Assembly: GCF_031157315.1 (NCBI RefSeq)
Contig: NZ_JAVIFU010000009.1
Span: 62,001 to 126,000, forward strand
Direction of reading: 5' to 3'
Source: Paenibacillus sp. LHD-38
GTDB lineage: Bacteria > Bacillota > Bacilli > Paenibacillales > Paenibacillaceae
Length of the DNA: 64,000 bases
The notes beneath the pieces were generated by a model. The model made no database searches and was not told where the DNA came from. It was given only the letters and a program-made list of their open reading frames with translations. Below are positions 50,101 to 59,835 of the stretch, one piece after another. Position 1 is the first letter of the stretch; each line of letters opens with the position of its first letter. A program made the translations under genes and the position numbers.

Positions 50101-53100
50101 TATTCTCCCGAATACTGTAGTCGATCACATCGTTCTGATTATTTCGAGTTAATTGTACATAAAGGCTTTTCCCACCACCCACAGGCGTCAACGCCGATGT
50201 TAACAAGTGTGATACGCTGTCATGTGTATAGGTTGATTGATTACCTAATGGATCAGTCTCACTGATCACATTGCCCCATGTATCATATTGAGCAGAACTA
50301 ACGACTCGAGTAGATTCACCTACCCCCGATACAAAATAATTCGTTGTCGATATAGGATAAGGATTTCGATTTATTTCATCGTAAGTTTTCTCAGTAACAC
50401 GATTTATGGCGAGATCAAATGCTTCTATTTTCGTGTTATAAAACATAGGTGCTGTATTGTCATCTATATAGTCTTTCTTATACGTATAAATAGACACAAC
50501 TTCTCCACGCATAAGCTTCGTGGTAAACGTGATATCATGGTTATACGTGCTTCCAATATCTTGTGGGTAAAGGAAAGACGCACGGTTAAACTCCGCATTG
50601 GTATTATCCGAATACGTCAGAATATCTTTACGGACTGCAACACGGTACACTTCATTGACAGAGTTAGTGCTCGTATAACGTTTGACCGGCGATCCTTCGT
50701 ATTCATATACAGTTTTTGCTCCGGTCGGATGGGTTACACCTGTTAACAGAGCATATGGATTTGTCGTATATGGATCAGAACCAAGCAAGTTAAATTTCGC
50801 ACTTGCGACATGGTAATCATAGGTCGTTGTACGTTGAAGCGGATCAATAACCTGGGTGAGCAGCTCTTTATTATTTTGTGTTGTTTTCTTATAAATAACT
50901 TGGCGGTCACCCATTGTTAACATTACTTGGGTTGAGGTATAAGCAATGACAATTTTATTACCAATTGCATCAGAGATTTCTGTCAATACCTTGCCATACG
51001 GACTTACATCAGCATATTTAAATTGAGTATGGTTTTTATAAGCATCGGAAATTTGAAGCAACAAACCATTAGAGTCGAAATACTGTTTTCCTCCCGCACG
51101 AAGTTTTAATGCATAAGCCGATGCTACACCATGAACGTTTACCGTTGTATCCGATACCAGTTGTACATCCTTATATGGATATCCCTTGAGCGTCTGATTT
51201 TCCACTTTATATGTGCCTGAACCAGCAAGATGAACGTATGTACCTCCACTGAACGTTAGATAAGGTATATTCCATGTCCAGCCTTTACCAATTGGAAATT
51301 TCTTTTCATCCTTTGCGTCGACCACGTTATTATAATAGTATGAGTTTGTACTTTGTGCAGAAATAACTTCTGCATCTGATATAACTTTTGTATACGATAT
51401 TTGCTGAGAGTTTGGATTTCCATTCGGCGGAATATATTCAACAACTTGTCCTTTAGAAGTAATATAAGCTGCTTTCACCTCATTTGCACTTGCCAGTGTT
51501 TGATATGGACCAGCTAGAAATAAATGAATATCAGTTTCTATCCCGCCTACAGAATTAGTATTATATGTGGATTTGCTAAGATTATATTTAGTTTTTGTTA
51601 TTCGATCATACTGTGCACATTGATCAGCGTCAGTAACCGTATAACTACCTTGCACATTATTAGATGCACTATCACGGGCAGCTTGGGTAGTATAATCTAA
51701 ATGATTTAATGATGACCAAGTATCCGAGTAGGTTGTAACTAAAGCACCTGTAGAGCAGGCATATTTAGCTTTTATGATATGATAATTGTAATCTAAATAA
51801 AATGTCGTATATTGAGTTGTCTTCATTCCACTCACAGCAACATAATAGATAGTGCTTACATTTGTAGCCAAAGCTGGCTCCATATCATAATATTGTGAGC
51901 CTCCCGAATCGTAGGTTCGGGTTAGTGTAAATCCATTACCATTGCGCCCAGGAAGCGTAAAATCCGATGCTGACACAGAAAGAGAGCCTGAAAGTGTTGA
52001 TACACTCTCGCTTTCCAAATTCACTCGATAAGGAGCCTCTCCCGTTTTTAAATTCAACATATCCAACTGTGGGGCTTCTGGTTCTGTAGGCACGGTAGCA
52101 GCACGGAATAAGTTAGCTTCTTTTAAATTCATAGACCCAAGATCCGATTGGATCTCGCTTTTAGCTTGTTTGGATGCATTGATTTGTTTCTTTGCAAGCT
52201 TATCTATTTCATACTGCAAACTCGTTTTATTCTGCTTATACCTGTGAATAGCTGTTTCAATTTCTTCTAACGTGAATCCTTTATCTAACTGTTTTTGTAT
52301 ATCTTTGACCGATATGCCCCATTCTTCCGCAAGCACCTCGATATTTCTTGTTGCGGTATCTTCGAGGTCTATTTGATCAAAATTCGCTTCGCTCTTTGCT
52401 AGTTTACGCTGGATGCGTTCGGACAGTTCCCTTTGTGAGGTATCTGGACGTTCTCGCTCTTCTTCATACGTATCTACTATTTTCTTTTCTGCAGCAAGTT
52501 TTGCATCTTCTTTCTCTTTCTTTTTTTTCTCCTCTTTTTGTTTCTTAGCCGCGTCTCTCTGTTTTGCCTTTTCCTCTTGTTTTACAATTTCCTGTTTAAT
52601 CCATTCATTTTCTTGTTCTTCCGTCATTAATGGCTGATCATTGTTGTTTTTCTTTGCTGCAAAACGAGCTAGGCCATTGCCATATTCCCTTACATCACCT
52701 AAATATAATGCCGACGCATTCATAAGTTCGCGAATTTCCACATTGGAAATCCCTTTGAACGCCTGCATATATAGCGCTGCAACCCCTGCAACAGTAGCTG
52801 TCGATACAGATGTCCCACTCTTCGTTACAGTAGCTCCATTAGAATCTAATCCACTTACCTCAACTCCAGTAGCCATAAGCTCCAGTTCATTACCGATGTT
52901 AGAAAAAGGTGCGCGAATATGGTTTTGATCAACAGAGCCCACAGCGATAACGGAATGAAAACGCGCAGGATAGTCAATAAGATTTTCACTTTCATTCCCT
53001 GCAGCGGCCACGAGGAGAACGCCATTATCATACGCATAGGCCATTGTATCGGCAAGCGCAGTGGAATACACGTCGGCACCGAAGCTCATAGATGCGATAT

Positions 53101-53746
53101 CCATCTTGTTATCGACTGACCATTCGATCGCTTCAATGACATCACTATACGAACCTACGGCTTGTCCATCCAAAACTTTTAACGCATACAATTGAGCGCC
53201 TGTGGCTGCTCCTTGGACCTCAGTTGAATTCCCAGAGATGAGACTGGCAATATAAGTACCATGTCCGTTATCGTCCGTGTAATCTGTAACCCCATCTACG
53301 AAAGAGGCTCCACCTGAGACCCCTAATTGATTCGATTCTGTAATACCTGTATCGAGAACGGCTATTTTCACACCGGATCCATCGATGCCTCTAGCTTTCG
53401 CTTCTGTTACTGAAGCTGCCATTGCCTCATCTTTTACAGCATTTTTAGTGGCAGCTTTCGCTGAGATTTTAATGACGACATCCTCTTCAATGTATTCAAC
53501 CGTCTTGGATTGAATCAATTGCAACAGCTCAGCAGCTGACAATTCAGCTGAAGCTAGTTTATTGTGTTTAAATTTCTTTTTGAGCTTTTTTCCTTTTAAT
53601 TGTTGATCAATGCTACTCTTGTTTACAAACTTAACCAAATATGATTTGGTCTCTTTAGCTGGTCCTGCTGAAAACACACTTACGTCAAAGGTTGTAAATA
53701 GTATGATGAATGTTAAAAAAAGGGATAGTAGCCTTAGTTTTTTCAA
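47195..53746 (-). CDS. secreted subtilisin-Rhs/YD-repeat polymorphic toxin
   Basis: 2183 residues. Signal peptide (1-27), I9-type propeptide (about 35-95), subtilisin domain with Asp132 (IAVLDTGI), His162 (DNGHGTYIA), Asn251 and Ser313 (SGTSVST), a Lys/Glu-rich coiled coil (about 375-530), then about 1400 residues of Rhs/YD repeats ending in the core RYSGEYWDESTELQYLRARWYD and DTYEGELGNPLSHNLYTYV. The tip after DPTGHW ends in PDPRGSKAIMYYT..LEVLYDSASNTVYHFEYT, like BECR-fold RNase toxins. TTG start after AGAGGAG. The Rhs shell should encase the tip; the fused protease may release it or the shell. Immunity gene follows. Confidence 0.88.
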   Translation of the reverse strand: MKKLRLLSLFLTFIILFTTFDVSVFSAGPAKETKSYLVKFVNKSSIDQQLKGKKLKKKFKHNKLASAELSAAELLQLIQSKTVEYIEEDVVIKISAKAATKNAVKDEAMAASVTEAKARGIDGSGVKIAVLDTGITESNQLGVSGGASFVDGVTDYTDDNGHGTYIASLISGNSTEVQGAATGAQLYALKVLDGQAVGSYSDVIEAIEWSVDNKMDIASMSFGADVYSTALADTMAYAYDNGVLLVAAAGNESENLIDYPARFHSVIAVGSVDQNHIRAPFSNIGNELELMATGVEVSGLDSNGATVTKSGTSVSTATVAGVAALYMQAFKGISNVEIRELMNASALYLGDVREYGNGLARFAAKKNNNDQPLMTEEQENEWIKQEIVKQEEKAKQRDAAKKQKEEKKKKEKEDAKLAAEKKIVDTYEEERERPDTSQRELSERIQRKLAKSEANFDQIDLEDTATRNIEVLAEEWGISVKDIQKQLDKGFTLEEIETAIHRYKQNKTSLQYEIDKLAKKQINASKQAKSEIQSDLGSMNLKEANLFRAATVPTEPEAPQLDMLNLKTGEAPYRVNLESESVSTLSGSLSVSASDFTLPGRNGNGFTLTRTYDSGGSQYYDMEPALATNVSTIYYVAVSGMKTTQYTTFYLDYNYHIIKAKYACSTGALVTTYSDTWSSLNHLDYTTQAARDSASNNVQGSYTVTDADQCAQYDRITKTKYNLSKSTYNTNSVGGIETDIHLFLAGPYQTLASANEVKAAYITSKGQVVEYIPPNGNPNSQQISYTKVISDAEVISAQSTNSYYYNNVVDAKDEKKFPIGKGWTWNIPYLTFSGGTYVHLAGSGTYKVENQTLKGYPYKDVQLVSDTTVNVHGVASAYALKLRAGGKQYFDSNGLLLQISDAYKNHTQFKYADVSPYGKVLTEISDAIGNKIVIAYTSTQVMLTMGDRQVIYKKTTQNNKELLTQVIDPLQRTTTYDYHVASAKFNLLGSDPYTTNPYALLTGVTHPTGAKTVYEYEGSPVKRYTSTNSVNEVYRVAVRKDILTYSDNTNAEFNRASFLYPQDIGSTYNHDITFTTKLMRGEVVSIYTYKKDYIDDNTAPMFYNTKIEAFDLAINRVTEKTYDEINRNPYPISTTNYFVSGVGESTRVVSSAQYDTWGNVISETDPLGNQSTYTHDSVSHLLTSALTPVGGGKSLYVQLTRNNQNDVIDYSIRENNASGVLLRKRTYTYDTFGNITLAEQHGTDRKSQTAFTYDVLSAFPIKASYSYKDADEIARTSYTEATYDVRTGATKTINDGKGNVTEYIRDNLDRVNQVINPDLTKVIITYDDVNNQIITTNEANKKSVVKWNGLGLQVESGIIENGVYVKKSRSGYDGLSRNNWIEDASGNRVVNTYDNWNRVQKTTKPDGSFITTNFDDIAYRTIVTDEENNSSLSKYDQYGRLMYTQSQKNGAFVTTRSYTYDQAGKVRTTQDALNHVTEYIYDVLGQLTAVKNAKNETTTYQYDPFGNMTAIIYPDGSNVQKKFDELGRLKQQTDQAGKIKKIYYDAAGNMERFIDRKGISFTYTYDSRNMLTDRSSPSEIISYAYTTDGLRKSMTDQTGKTEYTYDQSTGQLTELKYPDGKAISYTYEGRGNLSTITGPFSHSSAYEYDNLNRMETVTTDTEQNVAYSYLKNDQISNIEMANGIKTEYTYNGLELTQLQHKSSDGLVINSYNYSYDLTGNTSQKSENGTSQQYSYDVLGRIQTNTQFSETYEYDAKGNRFSLVSDALPEIDAVSYEYDDWNRLKKATTSEGVITYKYNGDDRLVERTENGETTRYYWSNDQIIAEGTVQGTTVTEKATYVYGLSLIERIDGQNANRSSYLMNGHGDVVELRDEQGNIQNQYSYDIWGNPITESETVDNPFRYSGEYWDESTELQYLRARWYDPSTARFINEDTYEGELGNPLSHNLYTYVHNNPLIYVDPTGHWNEKLGFNYVINEMKNMWSVATTTSERDYWSSEAEKIRTQARNAGYSNSNIMQSTDKMIPMEEIMKRAHEMFPALSAVQGFTEGLSSYVENHPGEGAAISTGMGIFAFGKISKLEKGLNFTVTTTTRMETAGRFVPVQTLISAIKYGNGLPDPRGSKAIMYYTEMYKTQSKSIYDPALGYNVTVNYVQKYNLEVLYDSASNTVYHFEYTRDAIGPLGAIK
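47860..47956 (-). repeat. Rhs seam, intact copy
   Basis: The end of the Rhs core, from GAG-GAT-ACG-TAT to DPTG. The same stretch begins each of the three orphan tips at 31878, 36614 and 41995. In this copy the first codon is GAG (47954-47956), so the toxin tip is in frame with the core. Confidence 0.85.
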
Positions 53747-53802
53747 CTCGTAATCTCCTCTGATTTCGTATTTATACTAATCATTTCTACTAGAGTGAAT
53801 AT

Positions 53803-56391
53803 TCAAGAAAAAAATTCTTTTTTAACTAAGTTTCCGTTGTTATCGTACAGATAGTCCAATTTGCCTCCAGTAGCTATCAAAATATAATCTAATCTTCCGG
53901 CACTGTCGTACACATACGTGCTCTTAGGATTAGCAATCATTAATCGCGCACTAACACTTTGGCCTGCATAACCTGTGAGCCGAATATAATAGGTGCTGCC
54001 TGCATTTAACGTATACACGATTTCCGAAAAACGAGTACCGTTCGAGTCATCATTAGATGCCAAGGTGGTGGTTAAGTTGGTATTATTGTACAAATACAGC
54101 ATGGTATCGCTTGATCCGCCGGTACCCGCATATGGACCCGTATAAACGCGGTATTTTCCAGTGACAGCAGGTGTGAAATTATAAGCAATATATTGATTCT
54201 GGCCTACATTAACATCGATGGGGGTATTCTTCGTTATGGTTTGAAAGGTTTGCAGTTCCTGAACGACATTAATTCTAGCATGAACACTTTTTCCGTTATA
54301 TCCCGCAAGTTTGATATAAAAACTCTTCCCCGCAGTCATATTGATTTTGACTTGTGAAAATAAAGTTCCGTTTGAGTCATCATTATAGGCGATCTGGTTG
54401 GATAAACTTTCAACCGTATAAACATAGAGAAGAGTATCGCTAGAACCGCTTGAATTGGTTCCATTAAAATATTCCGTGTAAATTTTAAAGTACCCTGAAC
54501 TGGTTGGAGTGAATTTAAAGATCGTGCTTCCACTGGTAGGAAGATCAACATCAATCGGTGAATTTAGCGATAGAACTGTTGTCGTGTTAACTTCCGCGGT
54601 AAGTCGTGCATGGACAGCGCCACTGGGGCTAAAGTGACGTATTTTGATATAGTATGTCGTGTTACCCGTGAGAATGGGTTTGATTTCTGAGAAATTTGTA
54701 CTATTAGAATCATCATTTGAGGTAATAAGCATCGTAAGTGCCGCATCTGAATATAATTCGATTACAGTATCGTTTGATCCCCCGGTACCTCCATACGGGC
54801 CAGTGTAAATCCTATAAGTCCCGAATACTACTGGAGTAAAACTAAAAACCTCGTAAGCTCCTGCTGCCAAACTAACGTCGACAGGAGAATTAGGTAAAAG
54901 TTGTGATGATAGTGTACTTAATGGTTCAGTTTCAGATTCTATAAACGCCGGAAGCTTTGCGGTATAATCTGCGATTGTTTGCTCATATACCGTTTTAAGC
55001 TTTTCGAGTTCAATCTTATGATTTGAGTAATATGCGTTAAGTGATTGCGCTTGCGCGACAGCATCCTTTGATACTGGAATCTCTTGACTAAAGTACAACT
55101 CATTGTTGGAAATAATGAGTGAATTATAGTCATTATCGATTTGTTTGGCTAATGAAATATCATCAATTTGAATGGCATGGTCTCTCAGATTGATTAACAT
55201 CTTGCTCATTACTAATATTTCAGAATCAAACTTTTCAATTTCTGATTTCTCTACTGGCTTGGTAACATGAGGACCCTCACTTAATCCCAGCGCTTTGGCC
55301 AAGTTGACTAATCCTTTGCCGTACTCATTTGGTTCACCTAGTGATGTGGCCGTATCCAACAGCTTCTGTTTCACATCTTGATTTGTTAACGTAGGATCGC
55401 TAGCCCACAATGCCGCTGCTGCTCCTGTAACATGAGGTGCCGCCATTGATGTTCCAGACTGCGTGGTTGATTCACCATTCAGACCTATACTTAATATATT
55501 TGATCCAGGAGCTACGAGATCAAGCTGTGATCCCGTACTTGAGAAACTTGCACGTTGATTCGTTTCATTGATTGCCCCGGCGGAAAGGACTTGAGAATAA
55601 CGGGCCGGATACAATTCAGTCTCTTCACCTATTCCTTGGTTTCCAGCTGCCGCAACAATTAATATTCCTTGACTATCAGCTGCAGTTATCGCTTGTTGAA
55701 GGGCTTGGCTATCTGCCGTATTGCCAAAGCTCATTGAAATCACATTCATACTTTGGTCAATAGCCCAGTCAATACCTTGGATTGCTTGACTGTATGTACC
55801 TATTCCTTCTGTATTCAATACTTTTACAGCGTATAATTCGATGCTAGGTGAAATACCAATAAAACCTCTGTCATCCTGAATAGCAGAAATAATTCCGGAT
55901 ACCGCTGTACCATGACCGTTAAAATCATCGTAATCAGATTCTTCAGGTGCAAAAGAAATACCCCCGGCGATCTGCAACTCAGGAGACTCTTTATCGATAC
56001 CAGTATCTAACACGGCGACTTTTATCCCTTCCCCGTAAAATCCTTCGTTATGAGCCTCCCATGCACCGACTTTTTTTATGTTATCCGTATAAAGGTCATC
56101 TTCTGACTGTTGGGTAGTTGGAGTACTTGTATCTCCTTCTGTATCAACTATTTCATTCATGACTTCAATTGGATGATCTTTCTCAATATACTCAATATTT
56201 TCATCCTTACTAAATGTCTCAAACTCTGTCTGTGTAAGCTTGGCTGTCATAAATGATAAATGTTTATACTCTTTCTCAGGTTTTTTATCTTTCTTTTCTA
56301 AAGCTTGCTTCACCTTTTTTTTGTCCTTATATTTAATGATATAACGTTCCTCTTTTGAGGAAGTATTGTCCCCCTCCCCATTCGGCTTCAT
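53803..56391 (-). pseudogene. subtilase with PPC domains and YD tail, cut from its signal peptide
   Basis: Propeptide (RYIIKYKDKKKVKQ..FMTAKLTQTEFETFSKDENIEYIEKD), subtilisin domain with Asp129 (VAVLDTGID), His160 (FNGHGTAVS), Ser315 (SGTSMAAPH), then helices and three similar PPC-type beta-sandwiches (each with DSN-S/G-T-F-SE/Q) at about 510-815. The last 40 residues are two YD repeats (YVYDSAGRLDYI, YLYDNNGNLVKK). The frame is open upstream through a single TAA (56407-56409) into a signal peptide, so one nonsense change has split a secreted 908-codon protease. The internal ATG has no ribosome site. Confidence 0.75.
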
Positions 56392-56406
56392 TTGCTCATT
56401 TTCAGC

Positions 56407-56529
56407 TTATTCATTCGGCTCCAATATACTTACATTTTCTAGTGCGAAGGTAGGTACGTTGAAATAAACGAATAGTAATAAAATCATAAGACATACGAAG
56501 TACACCATCCCTTTCTTCACAATCTTCAT
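56407..56529 (-). pseudogene. severed signal peptide of the subtilase
   Basis: 40 residues: basic start MKIVKKGM, hydrophobic core VYFVCLMILLLFVYF, then VPTFALENVSILEPNE and TAA. AAAGGAGGAAATTTG precedes the ATG, an excellent site. Same frame as 53803-56391 with only five codons between, so both are one broken gene. A CAA to TAA change would explain it. Confidence 0.75.
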
Positions 56530-57217
56530 CAAATTTCCTCCTTTTTTTATATTTCCTAGTAAATAATACAATATTTTATAATTATGATATACGATATAAT
56601 TTGTAATAATTTTACTTTCATTGTCGAATAGACCAACAAACCTTTTGGATCTTACGTTAATTTTGTAAGCATACTTGTCCATGAAAAGAAAAAATAGGCA
56701 AGAAAAGAACAAGGATATATGAAATAGCTGCTTAAAGAATGCCGAATCATTGCGTAAACAGATCCTTCTATTGTGATATAGGCTGAGCGCCACGCCAAGA
56801 TCGATTACGGCGTTTGATTCACCGGCAAACGATCGGGTGTTCATGATACGAATGAGCAGTTAGTGTATCAGATCTGTATCTCCGTCCGTAGAATCGCTGG
56901 TCTGAATAATCTTAAAGAATACGTCCTCGTATCGGTATACGATCAGACGGGTAACTTCCGCCTGATGTTCACTTACCATCTTCATCGGAAGCAGAACTAT
57001 TGGAAATAGCAATTGAGCAGCTCCTGTAAGAGCTTGATAACATGATCCACGTGGATTATCAAACAACTGACGATTTAGAAATTTAACGTAACCTCCCGAT
57101 GTGAGGTTGTTACAAATCCGTGTCAAATAATCTGAAAATTTAAATTAATAGGCTGAAAATGCTGCAAAAGCCCTTGTCATCCTATTCAAAAAGGCATATG
57201 ATAAAAGCAAGAAAAGG
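56530..57217. other. intergenic region upstream of the broken subtilase
   Basis: About 700 bases. It should hold the promoter of the subtilase-Rhs genes. A minus-strand frame of 88 codons at 56860-57126 is open, but it has no ribosome site and matches nothing I know, so I do not call it a gene. Confidence 0.3.
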
Positions 57218-57235
57218 TTGTGAATGTTTTCACAT
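57218..57235 (+). promoter_or_regulatory. Rex-type operator 1
   Basis: TTGTGAATGTTTTCACAT matches the Rex box TTGTGAA-N4-TTCACAA except at the last bases. Rex represses anaerobic and NADH-oxidising genes until NADH rises. Confidence 0.7.
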
Positions 57236-57246
57236 AACACCCTAGG

Positions 57247-57264
57247 TTGTGAAATGTTTCACGT
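57247..57264 (+). promoter_or_regulatory. Rex-type operator 2
   Basis: TTGTGAAATGTTTCACGT, a second Rex box of the same 7-4-7 form, 29 bases after the first and about 60 bases before the NADH oxidase gene. Two boxes in tandem make redox control by Rex very likely. Confidence 0.7.
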
Positions 57265-57324
57265 TGTAAAGACAGCTGCCGATGCAGCTTATCCTCTTTA
57301 CATTTACTATAGGAGGCGTTCAAA

Positions 57325-58659
57325 ATGACAATGAACATCGCAGTTATCGGCTGCACACACGCAGGTACCGCTGCTATCACCCAAATGGCAAAGCTTCACC
57401 CAGGCGCTCGCATTACGGTTTATGAACGGAACGACAACATTTCGTTTCTCTCGTGCGGAATCGCCCTTCATGTCGGCGGCATCGTGAAGGATGCGGAACA
57501 GCTATTTTATGCAACGCCCGATCAGCTCGCTAAGCTCGGTGTGACGACGAATATGCGCCATGATGTGCTCGCTGTAGATACGGATGCCAAAACCATTCAG
57601 GTGCGCAATCTCGTCACGGGCAGCGAATTTACGGACAGCTACGATAAGCTCGTCGTAACGACAGGCTCGTGGCCGATCATCCCGCAAATGGACGGAATCG
57701 ATCTGGAAAACATCGTGTTATGCAAAAACTACAACCATTCGCAGACCATTATCGAGAAAGCCAAAACAGCGAATCGAATCGCCGTAATCGGTGCCGGTTA
57801 TATCGGGATTGAACTTGTTGAAGCCTTTGAGCTGTTAGGCAAACAGGTAACCTTAATCGATAACATGGAGCGCATATTGTATAAGTATTTGGACCGGGAG
57901 TTTACCGATTTGACGGAGCAAGCGCTTATTGATAAAGGAATCACGATCGCAACCGGGCAAACCGTCACTTCGTTCAAAGGCAGCGAAGGGAAAGTAACGA
58001 CCGTCATGACAACTGCAGGCGAATATGAAGCGGATCTTGTTGTGCTCTGCATCGGTTTTAGGCCGAATACGGAGCTGCTCAAAGGGCAGGTCGACATGCT
58101 GCCAAACGGAGCCATTATCGTCGATGACTACATGAGAACGAGTAAGCCCGATGTATTTGCCGCCGGTGACAGCTGTGCCGTGCATTACAATCCAACGGGT
58201 CAAAATGCCTACATTCCGCTTGCAACAAATGCTGTTCGCATGGGAACGCTCGTAGCCAAAAACCTTATTCAGCCCACCGTTAGATATCTCGGCACGCAAG
58301 GCACATCGGGAATCAAGATTTACGATTACAACATCGCTTCGACAGGCTTAACGGAAACAGCAGCGATTGCCGCGGGTATGAATGTGAAAAATGTCACAAT
58401 TATTGATAATTACCGTCCCGAATTTATGCCTACCTATGAACAGGTTACGTTAAAAGTCGTATACGAAGCGGATAGCGGCAGAATTGTCGGTGCGCAGGTG
58501 TTATCGAAGGTCGATCTGACACAATCGATCAACACGATCTCGGTATGCATCCAGAACGGCATGACGATGGATGAATTAAGCTACGTCGACTTCTTCTTTC
58601 AACCGCATTACAACAAACCATGGAACCTTCTTAATCAAGCCGGATTGCAAGCCGTATAA
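57325..58659 (+). CDS. nox: NADH oxidase / CoA-disulfide reductase family flavoenzyme
   Basis: 444 residues of the pyridine nucleotide-disulfide reductase class with a single redox cysteine in NISFLSCGIALHVGG near residue 44, as in water-forming NADH oxidases and CoA-disulfide reductases. FAD site at the N-terminus (VIGCTHAGTAA), NAD site IAVIGAGYIGIELVEAF, second FAD motif DVFAAGDSCAV. The missing C-terminal rhodanese domain and the two Rex boxes upstream favour an NADH oxidase that regenerates NAD+. ATG after AGGAGG. Confidence 0.85.
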   Translation: MTMNIAVIGCTHAGTAAITQMAKLHPGARITVYERNDNISFLSCGIALHVGGIVKDAEQLFYATPDQLAKLGVTTNMRHDVLAVDTDAKTIQVRNLVTGSEFTDSYDKLVVTTGSWPIIPQMDGIDLENIVLCKNYNHSQTIIEKAKTANRIAVIGAGYIGIELVEAFELLGKQVTLIDNMERILYKYLDREFTDLTEQALIDKGITIATGQTVTSFKGSEGKVTTVMTTAGEYEADLVVLCIGFRPNTELLKGQVDMLPNGAIIVDDYMRTSKPDVFAAGDSCAVHYNPTGQNAYIPLATNAVRMGTLVAKNLIQPTVRYLGTQGTSGIKIYDYNIASTGLTETAAIAAGMNVKNVTIIDNYRPEFMPTYEQVTLKVVYEADSGRIVGAQVLSKVDLTQSINTISVCIQNGMTMDELSYVDFFFQPHYNKPWNLLNQAGLQAV

Positions 58660-58664
58660 TGTTC

Positions 58665-58708
58665 GAAGGAGCAGCGATGCAGCTTCACGCACAATCGCTC
58701 CTCCTTTT
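58665..58708 (+). terminator. terminator of the NADH oxidase gene
   Basis: GGAG-CA-GCGAT pairs with ATCGC-TCC, followed by TCCTTTTCC. It lies six bases after the stop codon. Confidence 0.55.
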
Positions 58709-58815
58709 CCCACTGAAATTCTGCGCGAAACTTTCCTAATGAAATATATGTGTTCTTACAAGCTAGCAAATCCCGTTGCTTATTGCATCAAACCTGCCGT
58801 AACCATAAGCAGAAT

Positions 58816-58858
58816 TAGCAAAGAGGAGCCACCTTTACCAGGATGGCTCCTCTTTGCT
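58816..58858. terminator. bidirectional terminator, GH43 side
   Basis: AGCAAAGAGGAGCCA and TGGCTCCTCTTTGCT form a perfect 15-bp stem with a 12-base loop, directly after the GH43 gene end. On the minus strand only a weak T tract follows, yet stem strength and position support a terminator. Confidence 0.65.
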
Positions 58859-58863
58859 GCCTG

Positions 58864-59835
58864 CTAAACCGTATCCGCCGGAGGCTTCCCGAAGTCGGGA
58901 GTTCCGTCGCTGTTCCATGTAAACACCTTCGCACGTGCGTGACGGTTAGGATCAAACAGCGGATCGCCTTCAATTTCTTTGTAGCTGCGGGCATGGTAAA
59001 TTAATATATCATGCGCCCCGTCCTCTGACACCGTGAAGCTGTTATGCCCTGGCCCGTATTGACTCGTCTCGGGGCAGCTGGCAAACACGGGCGATTGTGA
59101 CTTTACCCAGGAAGCAGGATCAAGCAGGTCGCTTGTTTCCATGGCAGTAAGCAAGCCCATCGCGTAATTATGATTCGTCGCGCTGCCGGAATACGTCAAA
59201 TAGATTTTTCCGTTCCGCTTCAGCACAGCCGCTCCCTCGTTAACCATAAAGCCAATTATTTCCCATTCAAGCTCCGGCTTTGTGATAAGCACCTGCTTGC
59301 TTTTGAGCGTCCAAGGGTTGCTCATAGCAGCGATGTACAAATTGGTATTGCCCTGAATGGCAGGATCCTGCTGCGCCCATACTAGATACTGCTCATCATT
59401 ATGCCTGAAGGTCGTTGCATCCAGCGAAAAGGAATCCCAGTCTGTTATAATCTGGCCTCTCTCCGTCCAGCTTCCTTCAAGCGGATTGGCAGATTCATTC
59501 TCAAGAACGTACATACGATGCCGGAAGGGTGCATCTTCTCTTGCCGCAGCGAAATAGATATACCATTTATCATCGATAAAATGCAGCTCCGGCGCCCAAA
59601 TATGCTTGCTCATCGGTCCTGAATCATGCTGCTCCCATACGACAACCTGAGCTGCGTCACGCAAGCCGGCAATCGTTGCCGACCTGCGCAGCTCGATACG
59701 GTCATACTCGGGAACGGATCCCGTAAAATAGTAATATCCGTCCATATGCTTCCAAACCCAAGGATCTGCCCGCTGCTCTACCAATGGATTTCGCAGCTGC
59801 ATCAGCGACTGTCCGGATGCTTGTGTACTTGTCAT
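58864..59835 (-). CDS. GH43 family glycoside hydrolase
   Basis: About 323 residues, cytoplasmic, five-bladed propeller. Expected acidic residues: Asp in QRADPWVWK, Asp in FSLDATTFR and Glu in FMVNEGAAVL. Paralogue of the enzyme at 15185-16132, with the same pattern throughout (IWAPELHFIDDKWYIYF, GPGHNSFTVSEDG). ATG at 59835 with GGAGG ten bases upstream is chosen over an in-frame TTG that overlaps it. Likely an alpha-L-arabinofuranosidase. Divergent from an ArsR-type regulator that probably controls it. Confidence 0.85.
   Translation of the reverse strand: MTSTQASGQSLMQLRNPLVEQRADPWVWKHMDGYYYFTGSVPEYDRIELRRSATIAGLRDAAQVVVWEQHDSGPMSKHIWAPELHFIDDKWYIYFAAAREDAPFRHRMYVLENESANPLEGSWTERGQIITDWDSFSLDATTFRHNDEQYLVWAQQDPAIQGNTNLYIAAMSNPWTLKSKQVLITKPELEWEIIGFMVNEGAAVLKRNGKIYLTYSGSATNHNYAMGLLTAMETSDLLDPASWVKSQSPVFASCPETSQYGPGHNSFTVSEDGAHDILIYHARSYKEIEGDPLFDPNRHARAKVFTWNSDGTPDFGKPPADTV

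Noticed and set aside
56860..57126. 88-codon open frame on the minus strand upstream of the subtilase
   Set aside because: No ribosome site, no recognisable motif, and unusual composition. I also considered a flagellar FlaG-like remnant but could not align it.
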